A DNA stretch of 64,000 nucleotides, from contig NZ_FXWM01000001.1 of the NCBI RefSeq assembly GCF_900177675.1, positions 1,993,001 to 2,057,000 of the forward strand. Direction: 5' to 3'. The translations under genes were made by a program, and so were the position numbers. Positions 43,584-52,521 of the stretch are shown in pieces. The stretch is from Bacillus sp. OV166 (GTDB lineage: Bacteria; Bacillota; Bacilli; Bacillales; Cytobacillaceae). The notes under the pieces were generated by a model, which worked only from the letters and a program-made list of their open reading frames with translations, was not told the DNA's origin and ran no database searches. Each line of letters starts with the position of its first letter. Positions within the stretch are counted from its first letter, which is position 1.

Positions 43584-43819
43584 TTCTTTATACGATGATG
43601 CCACCAGAACTCATTTTTCCATATGAGGCCAGTTCACCTGGCAATCAACAAATGGCAAGCTATCAAGGAATTCCACTCTTAGTCGAGTCTATAGATGGGC
43701 AAAATGTTCAAGTTATCCGAATTCTGAGCACGGATCCACAGCATTATATGGATAATCAAATATGCCCAGGCGCAAAAATTTCTTTCGCGAGCCTGGAAGG
43801 ATTGTCCGCATTGGAATAG
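43580..43819 (+). CDS. ylzJ: YlzJ-like protein
   Basis: 79-residue protein of unknown function, recognisable from [16 protein letters not shown] and the conserved place between tepA and spoIIIE. No transmembrane segment or known motif. ATGA overlap with tepA suggests coupled translation. Confidence 0.9.
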   Translation: MILYTMMPPELIFPYEASSPGNQQMASYQGIPLLVESIDGQNVQVIRILSTDPQHYMDNQICPGAKISFASLEGLSALE

Positions 43820-43851
43820 AAGATTATGGTATAATCAGGGTAAGATAAAAG

Positions 43852-43880
43852 AGCAGCCTGAATGGCTGCTTTCTTCCTTT
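43852..43880 (+). terminator. Terminator after ylzJ
   Basis: 7-bp stem AGCAGCC/GGCTGCT, 5-base loop, T-rich tail. Confidence 0.75.
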
Positions 43881-43935
43881 TAACTCCTTTTACTAAAGGA
43901 TTAAATATACCATAATGAAACAACAAGGTGATTAG

Positions 43936-46284
43936 ATGGCAAAGAAAAAAAGAAGACAACCAAAAAAGAGAGATAACCATTTGAAAAAGACCGTTCAATT
44001 TGAATTATCCGCACTGGCTCTTTTAGCTATTGCGATCATATCAATAGCTAAGCTTGGTGCAGTTGGGAAGGCAACCGTTATCTTTTTCCGTTTTTGGATG
44101 GGAGAATGGTATATGCTCAGTTTAATTGGGCTTGTTGTGTTAAGCGTTTATTTGATGTGGAAACGGACTATTCCTTTTTTCTTCCATATTAGATTAGTTG
44201 GAAGTTATTTTATTACTTCTGCTATTCTGCTTTTAAGCCATGTCACCCTTTTTCATTTGCTAACAAATGATGGGAAATTTAAAGATCCAAGTGTTATCAG
44301 TAATACCTGGGAATTGTTTATGATGGAACTTAGAGGTGAAACAAGCACCACCGATCTTGGCGGGGGAATGCTTGGGGCAGTTTTATTTGCCTTATTCCAT
44401 TATTTATTCGCTGAAACAGGTACTAAAATTATTGCATTTATTTTCATTTTAATTGGAATTATCTTACTTACCGGTAAATCATTTGGAGATTTCATCGGGA
44501 AAATCATGATTGTGATGGTTGATTTTTCAAAAAGTCAATGGGATGCCTTTAAAACGGATATGACAGATTGGAAACAAAAACAACGAGAGCGAAAAGCAGA
44601 AAGAATCACACAAAAAAGAAAAGAGCAGGAAAATCGTGAACAAAATCAGCCTGTCTTAAATGCAGAAACTCAACCACTCCAAGAGGAAATTAGAACATCT
44701 GAGCCAATTATATCAAGTTTTGCCGATAAGGCATATGTGGAAGAAGATGCCAAGGATAAGAATCACCGAGAAGAAACAAAGGATGGAAAAGGAACTTCTG
44801 AAGAAAATGAGGACAGTATCCCGCCAATCACCTTTACGGAAGTAGAGAATATTGCCTATGAGCTGCCACCACTTCGATTGCTCAATTTGCCAAAGAAAAC
44901 AGATCAGAGTGGAGAATATGAACAAATTCATGCAAATGCGGCAAAGCTAGAGAGGACATTTCAAAGCTTTGGCGTGAAAGCGCGAGTAACACAGGTCCAT
45001 TTAGGACCAGCTGTAACAAAATATGAAGTTCATCCTGACGTAGGTGTAAAGGTAAGTAAAATTGTCAGTTTAAGTGATGACTTAGCCTTAGCACTAGCTG
45101 CTAAGGGGATAAGAATTGAAGCGCCAATTCCTGGTAAATCCGCAATTGGTATTGAAGTTCCTAACTCTGAGGTTGCTGTAGTTTCGCTTCGCGAGGTATT
45201 AGAAGCAACACAAAATGACAAGCCTGACTCCAAGCTTTTAATTGGCTTAGGCCGGGACATTACAGGTGAAGCTGTTTTAGCTGAATTAAATAAAATGCCC
45301 CATTTACTTGTTGCAGGTGCAACCGGTAGCGGAAAAAGTGTTTGTATAAATGGCATTATCACGAGTATTTTAATGCGAGCAAAGCCCCATGAAGTGAAAC
45401 TAATGATGATTGACCCGAAAATGGTTGAACTCAATGTTTATAATGGAATTCCTCATTTGTTAGCACCTGTTGTAACGGATGCAAAAAAAGCATCACAAGC
45501 TTTGAAAAAAGTGGTAAATGAAATGGAAAGACGGTACGAATTGTTTTCCTACACGGGTACACGTAATATTGAGGGCTATAATGACCACGTAAGAAAGCAT
45601 AATTTAGAGGAAAATGATAAACAGCCACTACTGCCCTTCATTGTGGTAATTGTTGATGAGTTGGCAGATTTAATGATGGTTGCCTCGTCGGATGTAGAAG
45701 ATTCGATTACCCGCCTTGCTCAAATGGCGAGAGCAGCGGGAATTCACTTAATCATTGCCACGCAGCGGCCATCGGTAGATGTAATTACTGGGGTAATAAA
45801 GGCGAATATTCCTTCCAGAATTGCCTTTGCAGTGTCAAGTGCAACCGATTCAAGGACAATTTTAGATATGGGTGGTGCGGAAAAACTTTTGGGAAGAGGG
45901 GATATGTTGTTCCTTCCGGTTGGAGAATCCAAACCAGTTCGTGTTCAAGGTGCGTTTCTGTCAGACCAAGAAGTCGAGGACACGGTTGAATTTGTTATTT
46001 CCCAACAGAAAGCACAATACCAAGATGAGATGATTCCTGATGACATTCCTGAAGTAACAGGTGCGGTCGATGATGATATATATAATGATGCAGTTGAGTT
46101 AATTATTGAAATGCAAACAGCATCTGTTTCCATGTTACAAAGACGGTTCCGTATTGGCTACACAAGAGCTGCAAGGTTAATTGATGAAATGGAAGCACGC
46201 GGTATCGTTGGTCCATATGAGGGCAGTAAGCCACGTTCTGTTTTACAGCCAAAACCTAAAGATAAAGAAGAACAAAGTTCATAA
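43936..46284 (+). CDS. spoIIIE: DNA translocase SpoIIIE (FtsK family)
   Basis: Pumps the forespore chromosome through the asymmetric septum and clears DNA trapped in vegetative septa. An N-terminal membrane region with about four hydrophobic spans (residues 20-190) precedes a charged linker (200-290), the motor with Walker A GATGSGKS (about 461-468) and Walker [14 protein letters not shown], and a winged-helix gamma domain ([23 protein letters not shown]) that reads sequence orientation signals. 782 residues. Strong C-terminal match to Bacillus SpoIIIE. Confidence 0.97.
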   Translation: MAKKKRRQPKKRDNHLKKTVQFELSALALLAIAIISIAKLGAVGKATVIFFRFWMGEWYMLSLIGLVVLSVYLMWKRTIPFFFHIRLVGSYFITSAILLLSHVTLFHLLTNDGKFKDPSVISNTWELFMMELRGETSTTDLGGGMLGAVLFALFHYLFAETGTKIIAFIFILIGIILLTGKSFGDFIGKIMIVMVDFSKSQWDAFKTDMTDWKQKQRERKAERITQKRKEQENREQNQPVLNAETQPLQEEIRTSEPIISSFADKAYVEEDAKDKNHREETKDGKGTSEENEDSIPPITFTEVENIAYELPPLRLLNLPKKTDQSGEYEQIHANAAKLERTFQSFGVKARVTQVHLGPAVTKYEVHPDVGVKVSKIVSLSDDLALALAAKGIRIEAPIPGKSAIGIEVPNSEVAVVSLREVLEATQNDKPDSKLLIGLGRDITGEAVLAELNKMPHLLVAGATGSGKSVCINGIITSILMRAKPHEVKLMMIDPKMVELNVYNGIPHLLAPVVTDAKKASQALKKVVNEMERRYELFSYTGTRNIEGYNDHVRKHNLEENDKQPLLPFIVVIVDELADLMMVASSDVEDSITRLAQMARAAGIHLIIATQRPSVDVITGVIKANIPSRIAFAVSSATDSRTILDMGGAEKLLGRGDMLFLPVGESKPVRVQGAFLSDQEVEDTVEFVISQQKAQYQDEMIPDDIPEVTGAVDDDIYNDAVELIIEMQTASVSMLQRRFRIGYTRAARLIDEMEARGIVGPYEGSKPRSVLQPKPKDKEEQSS

Positions 46285-46353
46285 TTGAATAAGAAGTTAT
46301 CATTTAAAAGTATAATTGAAAGTCCGGAACAGGTTAATTAACATCTATAACAC

Positions 46354-46399
46354 AGCCTTTATTATGTTGAAGTATACAACTCATAATAAAGGCTTTTTT
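46354..46399 (+). terminator. Terminator after spoIIIE
   Basis: Perfect 13-bp stem AGCCTTTATTATG/CATAATAAAGGCT with a 15-base loop, T5 tail. Confidence 0.85.
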
Positions 46400-46438
46400 A
46401 TACTATGAATAATGAGTCAAATAAAATACTAAAATAGT

Positions 46439-46458
46439 AGGAGGTTACAACAATGTAG
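46439..46458 (+). other. Strong ribosome site leading to an ATG-TAG start-stop
   Basis: AGGAGG (46439-46444), 8-base spacer, ATG (46453) immediately followed by TAG (46456). The frame beyond the stop shows nothing resembling a protein family. It may be the relic of a lost small gene or a regulatory ribosome-binding element. It lies in a 411-base gap between spoIIIE and ymfC. Confidence 0.35.
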
Positions 46459-46504
46459 AACTTGATACTAAAGTCTCATCATAATAAATATAATACCTAC
46501 ATAT

Positions 46505-46516
46505 CCCCCCCCCGGG
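46505..46516. repeat. C9-G3 homopolymer tract
   Basis: Nine C followed by three G in a very AT-rich intergenic region. Such a tract can slip in replication or in sequencing. No gene is affected. Confidence 0.7.
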
Positions 46517-46652
46517 ATTCTAAATAGAAAATGGGCGAAAATTCCTAGTTATATTTGTGACATTACCTTTTAGCCTTTTTCGACAAATTTTTTAATAGCT
46601 ATTTATTTATCCCCAAAAAAGTGTTAATATAATTTCGATTAGTAGAAATGAT

Positions 46653-46666
46653 ATCAGATGTCTGAT
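46653..46666 (+). promoter_or_regulatory. Putative YmfC autoregulatory operator
   Basis: ATCAGA-TG-TCTGAT is a perfect 6-bp inverted repeat with a 2-base centre, just downstream of a TATAAT (46628-46633) and 29 bases before the ymfC start. Position and symmetry fit a GntR-family operator (inference). Confidence 0.45.
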
Positions 46667-46695
46667 GTCTAAGGAATAAGGCTGGAGGAAACAGC

Positions 46696-47421
46696 ATGTC
46701 TATAAAATCAGATAACCGGCATTTATACTTACAAGTAATCGATCGGTTAAAACAAGATATCGCTGATGGGGTATATAAAGAAAAAGAAAAATTACCTTCT
46801 GAGTTTGATCTTGCTAAACAGCTTGGTGTAAGCAGGGCCACCCTTCGAGAAGCATTGCGAATACTTGAAGAAGAAAACGTTATCATAAGACGCCACGGTG
46901 TTGGAACTTTTGTTAATGTTAAGCCATTGTTTACTTCAGGGATTGAACAACTTAATAGTGTCACTGCCATGATAGAGCAAGCTGGAATGATACCAGGAAC
47001 AATTTTCCTTAGCTCATCAACGCAAGGTTCGACCGAAGAGGATGTTCGTCGTTTCTCTTGTTCTACAAGTGAGGAGATTTTCGTGATGGAGAGGGTAAGA
47101 ACCGCAAATGGAGAACCGGTCGTCTACTGTGTCGACAAGGTACCAGAACGCATATTGCCAGAAACATTTTCCCATACAGAAGAATCTCTCTTCAGTATTT
47201 TGGAAGATAAGGCAAACCGAAGGATTACATACGCGGTTGCTCAAATCGAGCCAATTGGCTATCATGAAAAAATTTCCCCAATTCTAGAATGCGAACCAGA
47301 AACTGCTTTGTTAGTTTTAAAACAAATGCATTTCGATGAAATGGATGAACCAATCCTGTTTTCGGTAAACTATTTTAAAGCGGACAAGTTTAGTTTTCAT
47401 GTTTTAAGGAAAAGAATTTAA
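46696..47421 (+). CDS. ymfC: GntR-family transcriptional regulator YmfC
   Basis: N-terminal winged helix (residues 10-72; [20 protein letters not shown] and [15 protein letters not shown]) followed by a UTRA-type effector domain (about 90-240), placing it in the HutC subfamily. 241 residues. It follows spoIIIE as in B. subtilis. The downstream nupNOPQ genes make it a plausible regulator of nucleoside uptake (inference), and a palindrome in front of it may allow autoregulation. The effector is unknown. Confidence 0.93.
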   Translation: MSIKSDNRHLYLQVIDRLKQDIADGVYKEKEKLPSEFDLAKQLGVSRATLREALRILEEENVIIRRHGVGTFVNVKPLFTSGIEQLNSVTAMIEQAGMIPGTIFLSSSTQGSTEEDVRRFSCSTSEEIFVMERVRTANGEPVVYCVDKVPERILPETFSHTEESLFSILEDKANRRITYAVAQIEPIGYHEKISPILECEPETALLVLKQMHFDEMDEPILFSVNYFKADKFSFHVLRKRI

Positions 47422-47434
47422 TTTTTTATCCTTT

Positions 47435-47462
47435 TTGAAAACGCAACCAGTCTTGCTATAAA
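47435..47462 (+). promoter_or_regulatory. Promoter of nupN with overlapping cre-like site
   Basis: TTGAAA (47435-47440), 16-base spacer, TATAAA (47457-47462) with an extended TGC. TGAAAACGCAACCA (47436-47449) overlaps the -35 and fits the cre core TGNAANCGNWNNCA at all defined positions. Confidence 0.5.
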
Positions 47463-47506
47463 AACATTTTTACTAAATCAAACCATATTCATAGGGGGTC
47501 AATACC

Positions 47507-48589
47507 ATGAAGAAGCTTAAAATTGGAATGGCTTTATCACTAGTTCTAGCTGCTGGTACACTTTTGGGGGCATGTGGAAAAAGTGATGATACAAGTAAAG
47601 AACCAGCTACAGGTGGAGAAAAGGCAAATAAATTCTCTGTAGCAATGGTAACTGATGTTGGTGGTGTTGATGACAAATCATTTAACCAATCTGCATGGGA
47701 AGGTCTTCAAAAATTCGGTAAAGACAATGGCTTAACAAAAGGTAAAGGTGGATATGATTACCTTCAATCAAAATCTGATGCTGATTATTCAACTAACTTA
47801 AATACTCTTGCACGTCAAGATTTTGATTTAGTTTACGGAATTGGTTTCTTAATGCAAGCTGCAGTAGAAGAAATTGCGAAGCAACAAAAAGATTCAAACT
47901 TTGCAATTATTGATGCTGAAGTTAAACAACCAAACGTTGCAAGTGTTCTTTTCAAAGAGCAAGAAGCAGCATTCCTTGCTGGTGTAGCAGCTGCACTTCA
48001 AACAAAATCTAACCATATTGGATTCATCGGTGGGATGGAAATCCCAGTTATCGAACGTTTCGAAGCTGGCTTCTTTGCAGGCGTTAAAGCTGCAAAACCT
48101 GAAGTGAAAGTGGATGTTCAGTATGCAGGTGCATTTGATAAAGCAGAATTAGGTCAAAATATCTCATCTAAAATGTATTCTTCAGGTGCGGACGTAGTGT
48201 TCCATGCTGCTGGTGGTACTGGGAACGGTCTATTCAAAGAAGCAACTGACAGAAAAGCAAAAGATCCTAGTAAAGAAATTTGGGCTATCGGTGTAGACCG
48301 TGACCAAAACGACATGGGTCCAGATATTGTTCTTACATCTGCACTAAAACGTGTTGACGTAGCGGTACAGGATTTATCTAAAAAAGCAATGGATGGCAAT
48401 TTCCCTGGTGGAGAAGTTGCATTATACGGTTTAGCTGAAGATGGAGTGGGCGTAGCGCCAATCAACGCAAAAGCTGATAAAAAAGATGCGATTGAAGCTG
48501 CAGTAAAAGAATGGGTTGAAAAGATTAAATCAGGTGCAGTAAAGGTTCCAGGAACTCGTGCTGAATTAAAGACTTTTAGTGTAAAATAA
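47507..48589 (+). CDS. nupN: Nucleoside-binding lipoprotein, BMP/NupN family
   Basis: Substrate-binding protein of the nucleoside ABC importer encoded next. Signal peptide [20 protein letters not shown] ends at lipobox LGAC, with lipidated Cys23. The mature part is a BMP-family periplasmic-binding fold: [31 protein letters not shown] and [11 protein letters not shown]. 360 residues. Related to B. subtilis NupN (YufN) and to the CD4+ T-cell stimulating antigen of Listeria. Ligand assumed nucleoside (for example guanosine). Confidence 0.92.
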   Translation: MKKLKIGMALSLVLAAGTLLGACGKSDDTSKEPATGGEKANKFSVAMVTDVGGVDDKSFNQSAWEGLQKFGKDNGLTKGKGGYDYLQSKSDADYSTNLNTLARQDFDLVYGIGFLMQAAVEEIAKQQKDSNFAIIDAEVKQPNVASVLFKEQEAAFLAGVAAALQTKSNHIGFIGGMEIPVIERFEAGFFAGVKAAKPEVKVDVQYAGAFDKAELGQNISSKMYSSGADVVFHAAGGTGNGLFKEATDRKAKDPSKEIWAIGVDRDQNDMGPDIVLTSALKRVDVAVQDLSKKAMDGNFPGGEVALYGLAEDGVGVAPINAKADKKDAIEAAVKEWVEKIKSGAVKVPGTRAELKTFSVK

Positions 48590-48597
48590 TTTTTATG

Positions 48598-48640
48598 AGG
48601 AATAAGCGGGATTTAAAAAGTGCTCGCTTATTCCTTTCTA
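48598..48640 (+). terminator. Hairpin (partial terminator) after nupN
   Basis: Perfect 11-bp stem AGGAATAAGCG/CGCTTATTCCT with a 16-base loop, followed by TTTC. The weak T-tail suggests partial read-through to nupO. Confidence 0.65.
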
Positions 48641-48648
48641 AGGAATCC

Positions 48649-48686
48649 TAACTGAAGTGTAGAATAAATATTCTACACTTCAGTTA
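48649..48686. repeat. 17-bp perfect inverted repeat between nupN and nupO
   Basis: TAACTGAAGTGTAGAAT (48649-48665), AAAT loop, ATTCTACACTTCAGTTA (48670-48686). An exceptionally long perfect hairpin that lacks a T-run, directly behind the hairpin at 48598. It may stabilise the nupN 3' end or limit read-through. Confidence 0.7.
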
Positions 48687-48795
48687 AGATTTTAGTGGGG
48701 AGGAATTCCCTGTTTTTTTAAAATTCGGAAAGGTCTGACCTCTTACTACTGTTGGTCAATTTTTCCTTTTACCTTATCACAGGGAGTGAGAAAAG

Positions 48796-50331
48796 ATGGA
48801 ATATGTAATTGAAATGCTAAACATCCGTAAAGAGTTTAATGGCTTCGTTGCGAATGATAACATAACCCTTCAATTAAAAAAGGGTGAAATCCATGCCTTG
48901 CTTGGAGAAAATGGTGCAGGAAAATCAACCTTGATGAATGTTCTCTTTGGTTTATATCAGCCAGAACAAGGTGAAATCCGTGTGAAAGGGAAACCGGTTA
49001 ACATTGCAAACCCTAATATCGCTAATGATCTTGGAATTGGAATGGTCCATCAGCACTTTATGTTGGTTGATACCTTCACTGTCACTGAAAATATTATCCT
49101 TGGTAGAGAAATAACCTCAGCTGGTCGAATTGATCTTAAAAAGGCAGAACAACAAGTTCGTGAAATTTCAGAGCGCTATGGTCTAGCGGTTGACCCGCAA
49201 GCGAAAATATCCGATATTTCGGTGGGGATGCAGCAACGGGTTGAAATCTTAAAAACACTCTATCGTGGGGCAGAAATTCTTATTTTCGATGAACCTACAG
49301 CCGTATTAACACCACAAGAGATTAAAGAATTAATCCAAATTATGAAAACGCTTATTAAAGAAGGCAAATCTATTATTCTCATTACCCATAAACTTAAAGA
49401 GATTATGGAAGTTTCAGACCGTTGTACCGTTATTCGTAAAGGTAAGGGGATTGGAACTGTAACCGTAAGCGAAACAAACCCTAATGAACTTGCGAGCCTA
49501 ATGGTTGGACGTGAGGTTGTCTTTAAAACGGATAAAAAGGAAGCAACCCCAAAACAAGAAGTACTTGAAATCAAGGATTTGGTTGTTAAAGACCCTCGTG
49601 GTGTAATGGTTGTTAATGGTCTTAATCTTTCTATCCATGCTGGGGAGATTGTCGGAATCGCTGGAGTTGATGGAAATGGACAATCTGAATTTATTGAAGC
49701 AATTACAGGATTACGAAAAGCTGAAACTGGCAGTGTAAAATTAAATGGCAAAGAATTGATCAATCATACTCCAAGGCAAATTACTGAATCTGGCGTAGGT
49801 CATATTCCTCAGGATCGCCACAAACACGGGTTAGTATTGAATTTCCCAATTGGAGAGAACATGGTTTTACAAACGTATAATAAAAAGCCATTCTCAAAGA
49901 ACGGAATCTTAAACTTTAGTGAAATCTATAAAAAGGCTAAATCGCTAATAAGTGAGTTTGATGTTCGTACACCAAGTGAATACACATTGGCACGTGCCCT
50001 TTCTGGTGGTAATCAACAAAAGGCGATTATTGGACGTGAAATAGACCGTAACCCTGACCTACTCATTGCGGCACAGCCAACTCGCGGTTTGGATGTTGGG
50101 GCAATTGAATTCATTCATAAGCGCTTAATCGAGCAGCGCGATAATGGGAAAGGTGTCTTGCTAGTATCCTTTGAATTGGATGAAATTATGAATGTTAGTG
50201 ACCGTATTGCGGTTATTTATGAGGGGAAAATCGTGGCTGTAGTTAATCCAAAGGAAACGACTGAGCAGGAACTTGGATTGTTGATGGCTGGATCGAATAG
50301 AAAGGAAGCGGGTGAACAAAACCATGTCTAA
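48796..50331 (+). CDS. nupO: Nucleoside ABC transporter ATP-binding protein NupO
   Basis: Double ABC ATPase (511 residues) like those of sugar and nucleoside importers. First Walker A GENGAGKST at 37-45 and signature SVGMQQR near 144; the second half has the degenerate loop GVDGNGQSE and signature ALSGGNQQK. Strong similarity to B. subtilis NupO (YufO). Overlaps nupP by eight bases. Confidence 0.95.
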   Translation: MEYVIEMLNIRKEFNGFVANDNITLQLKKGEIHALLGENGAGKSTLMNVLFGLYQPEQGEIRVKGKPVNIANPNIANDLGIGMVHQHFMLVDTFTVTENIILGREITSAGRIDLKKAEQQVREISERYGLAVDPQAKISDISVGMQQRVEILKTLYRGAEILIFDEPTAVLTPQEIKELIQIMKTLIKEGKSIILITHKLKEIMEVSDRCTVIRKGKGIGTVTVSETNPNELASLMVGREVVFKTDKKEATPKQEVLEIKDLVVKDPRGVMVVNGLNLSIHAGEIVGIAGVDGNGQSEFIEAITGLRKAETGSVKLNGKELINHTPRQITESGVGHIPQDRHKHGLVLNFPIGENMVLQTYNKKPFSKNGILNFSEIYKKAKSLISEFDVRTPSEYTLARALSGGNQQKAIIGREIDRNPDLLIAAQPTRGLDVGAIEFIHKRLIEQRDNGKGVLLVSFELDEIMNVSDRIAVIYEGKIVAVVNPKETTEQELGLLMAGSNRKEAGEQNHV

Positions 50332-51370
50332 ACGGTTTAAAAGTATTTTAACACCAATTATTGCTGTTTTATTAGGCATCATTGTTGGAACAATTATCAT
50401 GTTATTTAGTGGGTACAATCCAATTGCTGCCTTTACGGCACTATGGAATGGCGCATTTGGAGATATCTATTATATCGGGGAAGTAGTAAGACAGTTTACC
50501 CCATATATTTTAGCCGGATTAGCTGTTGCTTTTGCTTTCCGAGTGGGCTTATTTAATATCGGGGTTGAGGGGCAATTCTTAGTAGGCTGGCTTGCAGCGG
50601 TTTGGGTAGGGGTAGCTTTTGACCTGCCTCGTATTATTCATTTACCACTTGCTATCTTAGCGTCAATAGTTGCAGGTGCGCTTTGGGCATTTATTCCTGG
50701 TCTATTAAAAGCACGTTTTCGTGTGCATGAAGTAATTGTAACCATTATGATGAACTATGTAGCCTTACATGTATCGAATTATCTTATTCGTAATGTAATC
50801 ACAAATCATGGGGACAATTCAGGTCCTATTCATAAATCGGCAACGTTACGATCTGGCTGGTTAGAAAGTCTAACTGACTATTCTAGACTTCACTGGGGTA
50901 TTATTCTTGCTATTATATCTTGCTTTATAATGTGGTTTTTATTAGAAAGAACAACAAGAGGGTTTGAATTAAGGTCAGTAGGTTTTAATCAACATGCCGC
51001 ACAATATGCGGGCATGAACGTGAATAGAAATATTATCCTTTCAATGGTTATTTCCGGAGCCTTTGCTGGCTTAGCTGGTGCTATGGAAGGACTAGGAACA
51101 TTCGAATATGCCGCTGTTAAGGGTGGATTCTCAGGCGTTGGTTTCGACGGAATTGCTGTGGCATTACTAGGTGGTAATACTGCTCTAGGTGTATTTTTCT
51201 CAGCGATACTATTTGGTGTTCTAAAAGTAGGAGCACTAAACATGCCGCTTGAAGCTGGAGTACCAAATGAATTAGTTGATATCATTATTGCGTTAATCGT
51301 ATTCTTTGTTGCATCAAGCTATATAATAAGAGTATTTCTTGACCGATTCAGTAAGAAGGAGGGGAAGTAA
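50324..51370 (+). CDS. nupP: Nucleoside ABC transporter permease NupP
   Basis: Inner-membrane permease of the BPD_transp_2 family, with about eight to ten hydrophobic spans. Sequence FRVGLFNIGVEGQFLVGWLAAVWVG and GFDGIAVALLGGNTALGV are typical. 348 residues from the ATG at 50324; a GTG at 50312 is an alternative start, but homologues begin MxKRx as here. Pairs with NupQ to form the channel. Confidence 0.93.
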   Translation: MSKRFKSILTPIIAVLLGIIVGTIIMLFSGYNPIAAFTALWNGAFGDIYYIGEVVRQFTPYILAGLAVAFAFRVGLFNIGVEGQFLVGWLAAVWVGVAFDLPRIIHLPLAILASIVAGALWAFIPGLLKARFRVHEVIVTIMMNYVALHVSNYLIRNVITNHGDNSGPIHKSATLRSGWLESLTDYSRLHWGIILAIISCFIMWFLLERTTRGFELRSVGFNQHAAQYAGMNVNRNIILSMVISGAFAGLAGAMEGLGTFEYAAVKGGFSGVGFDGIAVALLGGNTALGVFFSAILFGVLKVGALNMPLEAGVPNELVDIIIALIVFFVASSYIIRVFLDRFSKKEGK

Positions 51371-51371
51371 G

Positions 51372-52331
51372 TTGAGTTTAATGGATATTTTAATCATTCT
51401 TATTCCATCCACTTTATTATGGGCTGCTCCTCTTGTCTTCACTGCATTAGGCGGTATTTTCTCGGAGCGTTCTGGGGTAGTTAATATTGGACTTGAAGGT
51501 TTAATGGTAATTGGGGCATTTTCGGCGATCGTGTTTAACTTAACTACATTTGATACATTTGGCAGTGCTACACCTTGGATAGCATTATTAATAGCAATGG
51601 CTGCAGGAGCAATCTTTTCCTTATTACACGCGGTTGCGGCAATTACCTTCCGGGCGGACCATACGGTTTCCGGTGTGGCGATTAACTTACTCGCAACAGG
51701 GCTTACCCTTTTTCTTGTAAAACTCATTTATGATAAAGGTGAAACTGGAATTATCAGTAAGGGGTTTAGCAAAATTGATATTCCTGTTTTAAAGGATATT
51801 CCTGTTATCGGTAAAATCTTCTTCCAAAATACGTATTGGACATCGTTTTTAGCAATTTTGGTTGCCATTTTAGTGTGGTTTATCGTTACCAAAACACCAT
51901 TTGGTCTCCGCCTCCGCTCAGTCGGTGAACATCCGATGGCGGCAGACACTATGGGTATAAATGTCACCAAAATGCGTTATTTGGGTGTCATCCTTTCTGG
52001 AGCTCTTGGTGGTCTCGGTGGTGGAGTTTATGCACAATCCATTACGTCTAACTTCAGCCACTCGACAATCAGTGGTCAAGGTTTCATGGCGTTAGCCGCA
52101 ATGATTTTCGGTAAATGGCATCCACTTGGTGCATTAGGTGCTGCAATCTTCTTCGGGTTCGCGCAAAGTATCAGTATCATTGGATCAAGTTTACCTTTCT
52201 TAAAGGAAATTCCAAATGTATACTTGTTAATTGCTCCATATGTGTTAACAATATTAGCTTTAACTGGATTCATCGGTCGTGCCGATGCACCAAAAGCTAG
52301 TGGAACCCACTACATCAAAGGTAATCGATAA
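51372..52331 (+). CDS. nupQ: Nucleoside ABC transporter permease NupQ
   Basis: Second permease subunit, 319 residues, with many hydrophobic helices and the blocks GGIFSERSGVVNIGLEGLM, TPFGLRLRSVGEHPMAADTMGI and GQGFMALAAMIFGKWHPLGA. TTG start selected because AAGGAGG at 51356-51362 is correctly spaced for it and too far from the next ATG. It starts one base after nupP ends. Confidence 0.92.
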   Translation: MSLMDILIILIPSTLLWAAPLVFTALGGIFSERSGVVNIGLEGLMVIGAFSAIVFNLTTFDTFGSATPWIALLIAMAAGAIFSLLHAVAAITFRADHTVSGVAINLLATGLTLFLVKLIYDKGETGIISKGFSKIDIPVLKDIPVIGKIFFQNTYWTSFLAILVAILVWFIVTKTPFGLRLRSVGEHPMAADTMGINVTKMRYLGVILSGALGGLGGGVYAQSITSNFSHSTISGQGFMALAAMIFGKWHPLGALGAAIFFGFAQSISIIGSSLPFLKEIPNVYLLIAPYVLTILALTGFIGRADAPKASGTHYIKGNR

Positions 52332-52343
52332 TAGGTTGAAAAA

Positions 52344-52379
52344 AGAACCCCTGATTTTATTTCAGAGGTTCTTTTTTTT
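52344..52379 (+). terminator. Terminator after nupQ
   Basis: 11-bp stem AGAACCCCTGA/TCAGAGGTTCT with one mismatch, 7-base loop, T8 tail. Confidence 0.85.
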
Positions 52380-52521
52380 GAAACAAAGAGTATTTGCTTG
52401 TAATGACCAAGCATGTCAAATTATAGTAATAAGTATAGGTTTTATTTCAAAGGAAAAGATATAAAGAAAAATGTTTACATATTGTTAAGTATGACCTTTG
52501 AATAGTTAAGGAGGAATGTAA

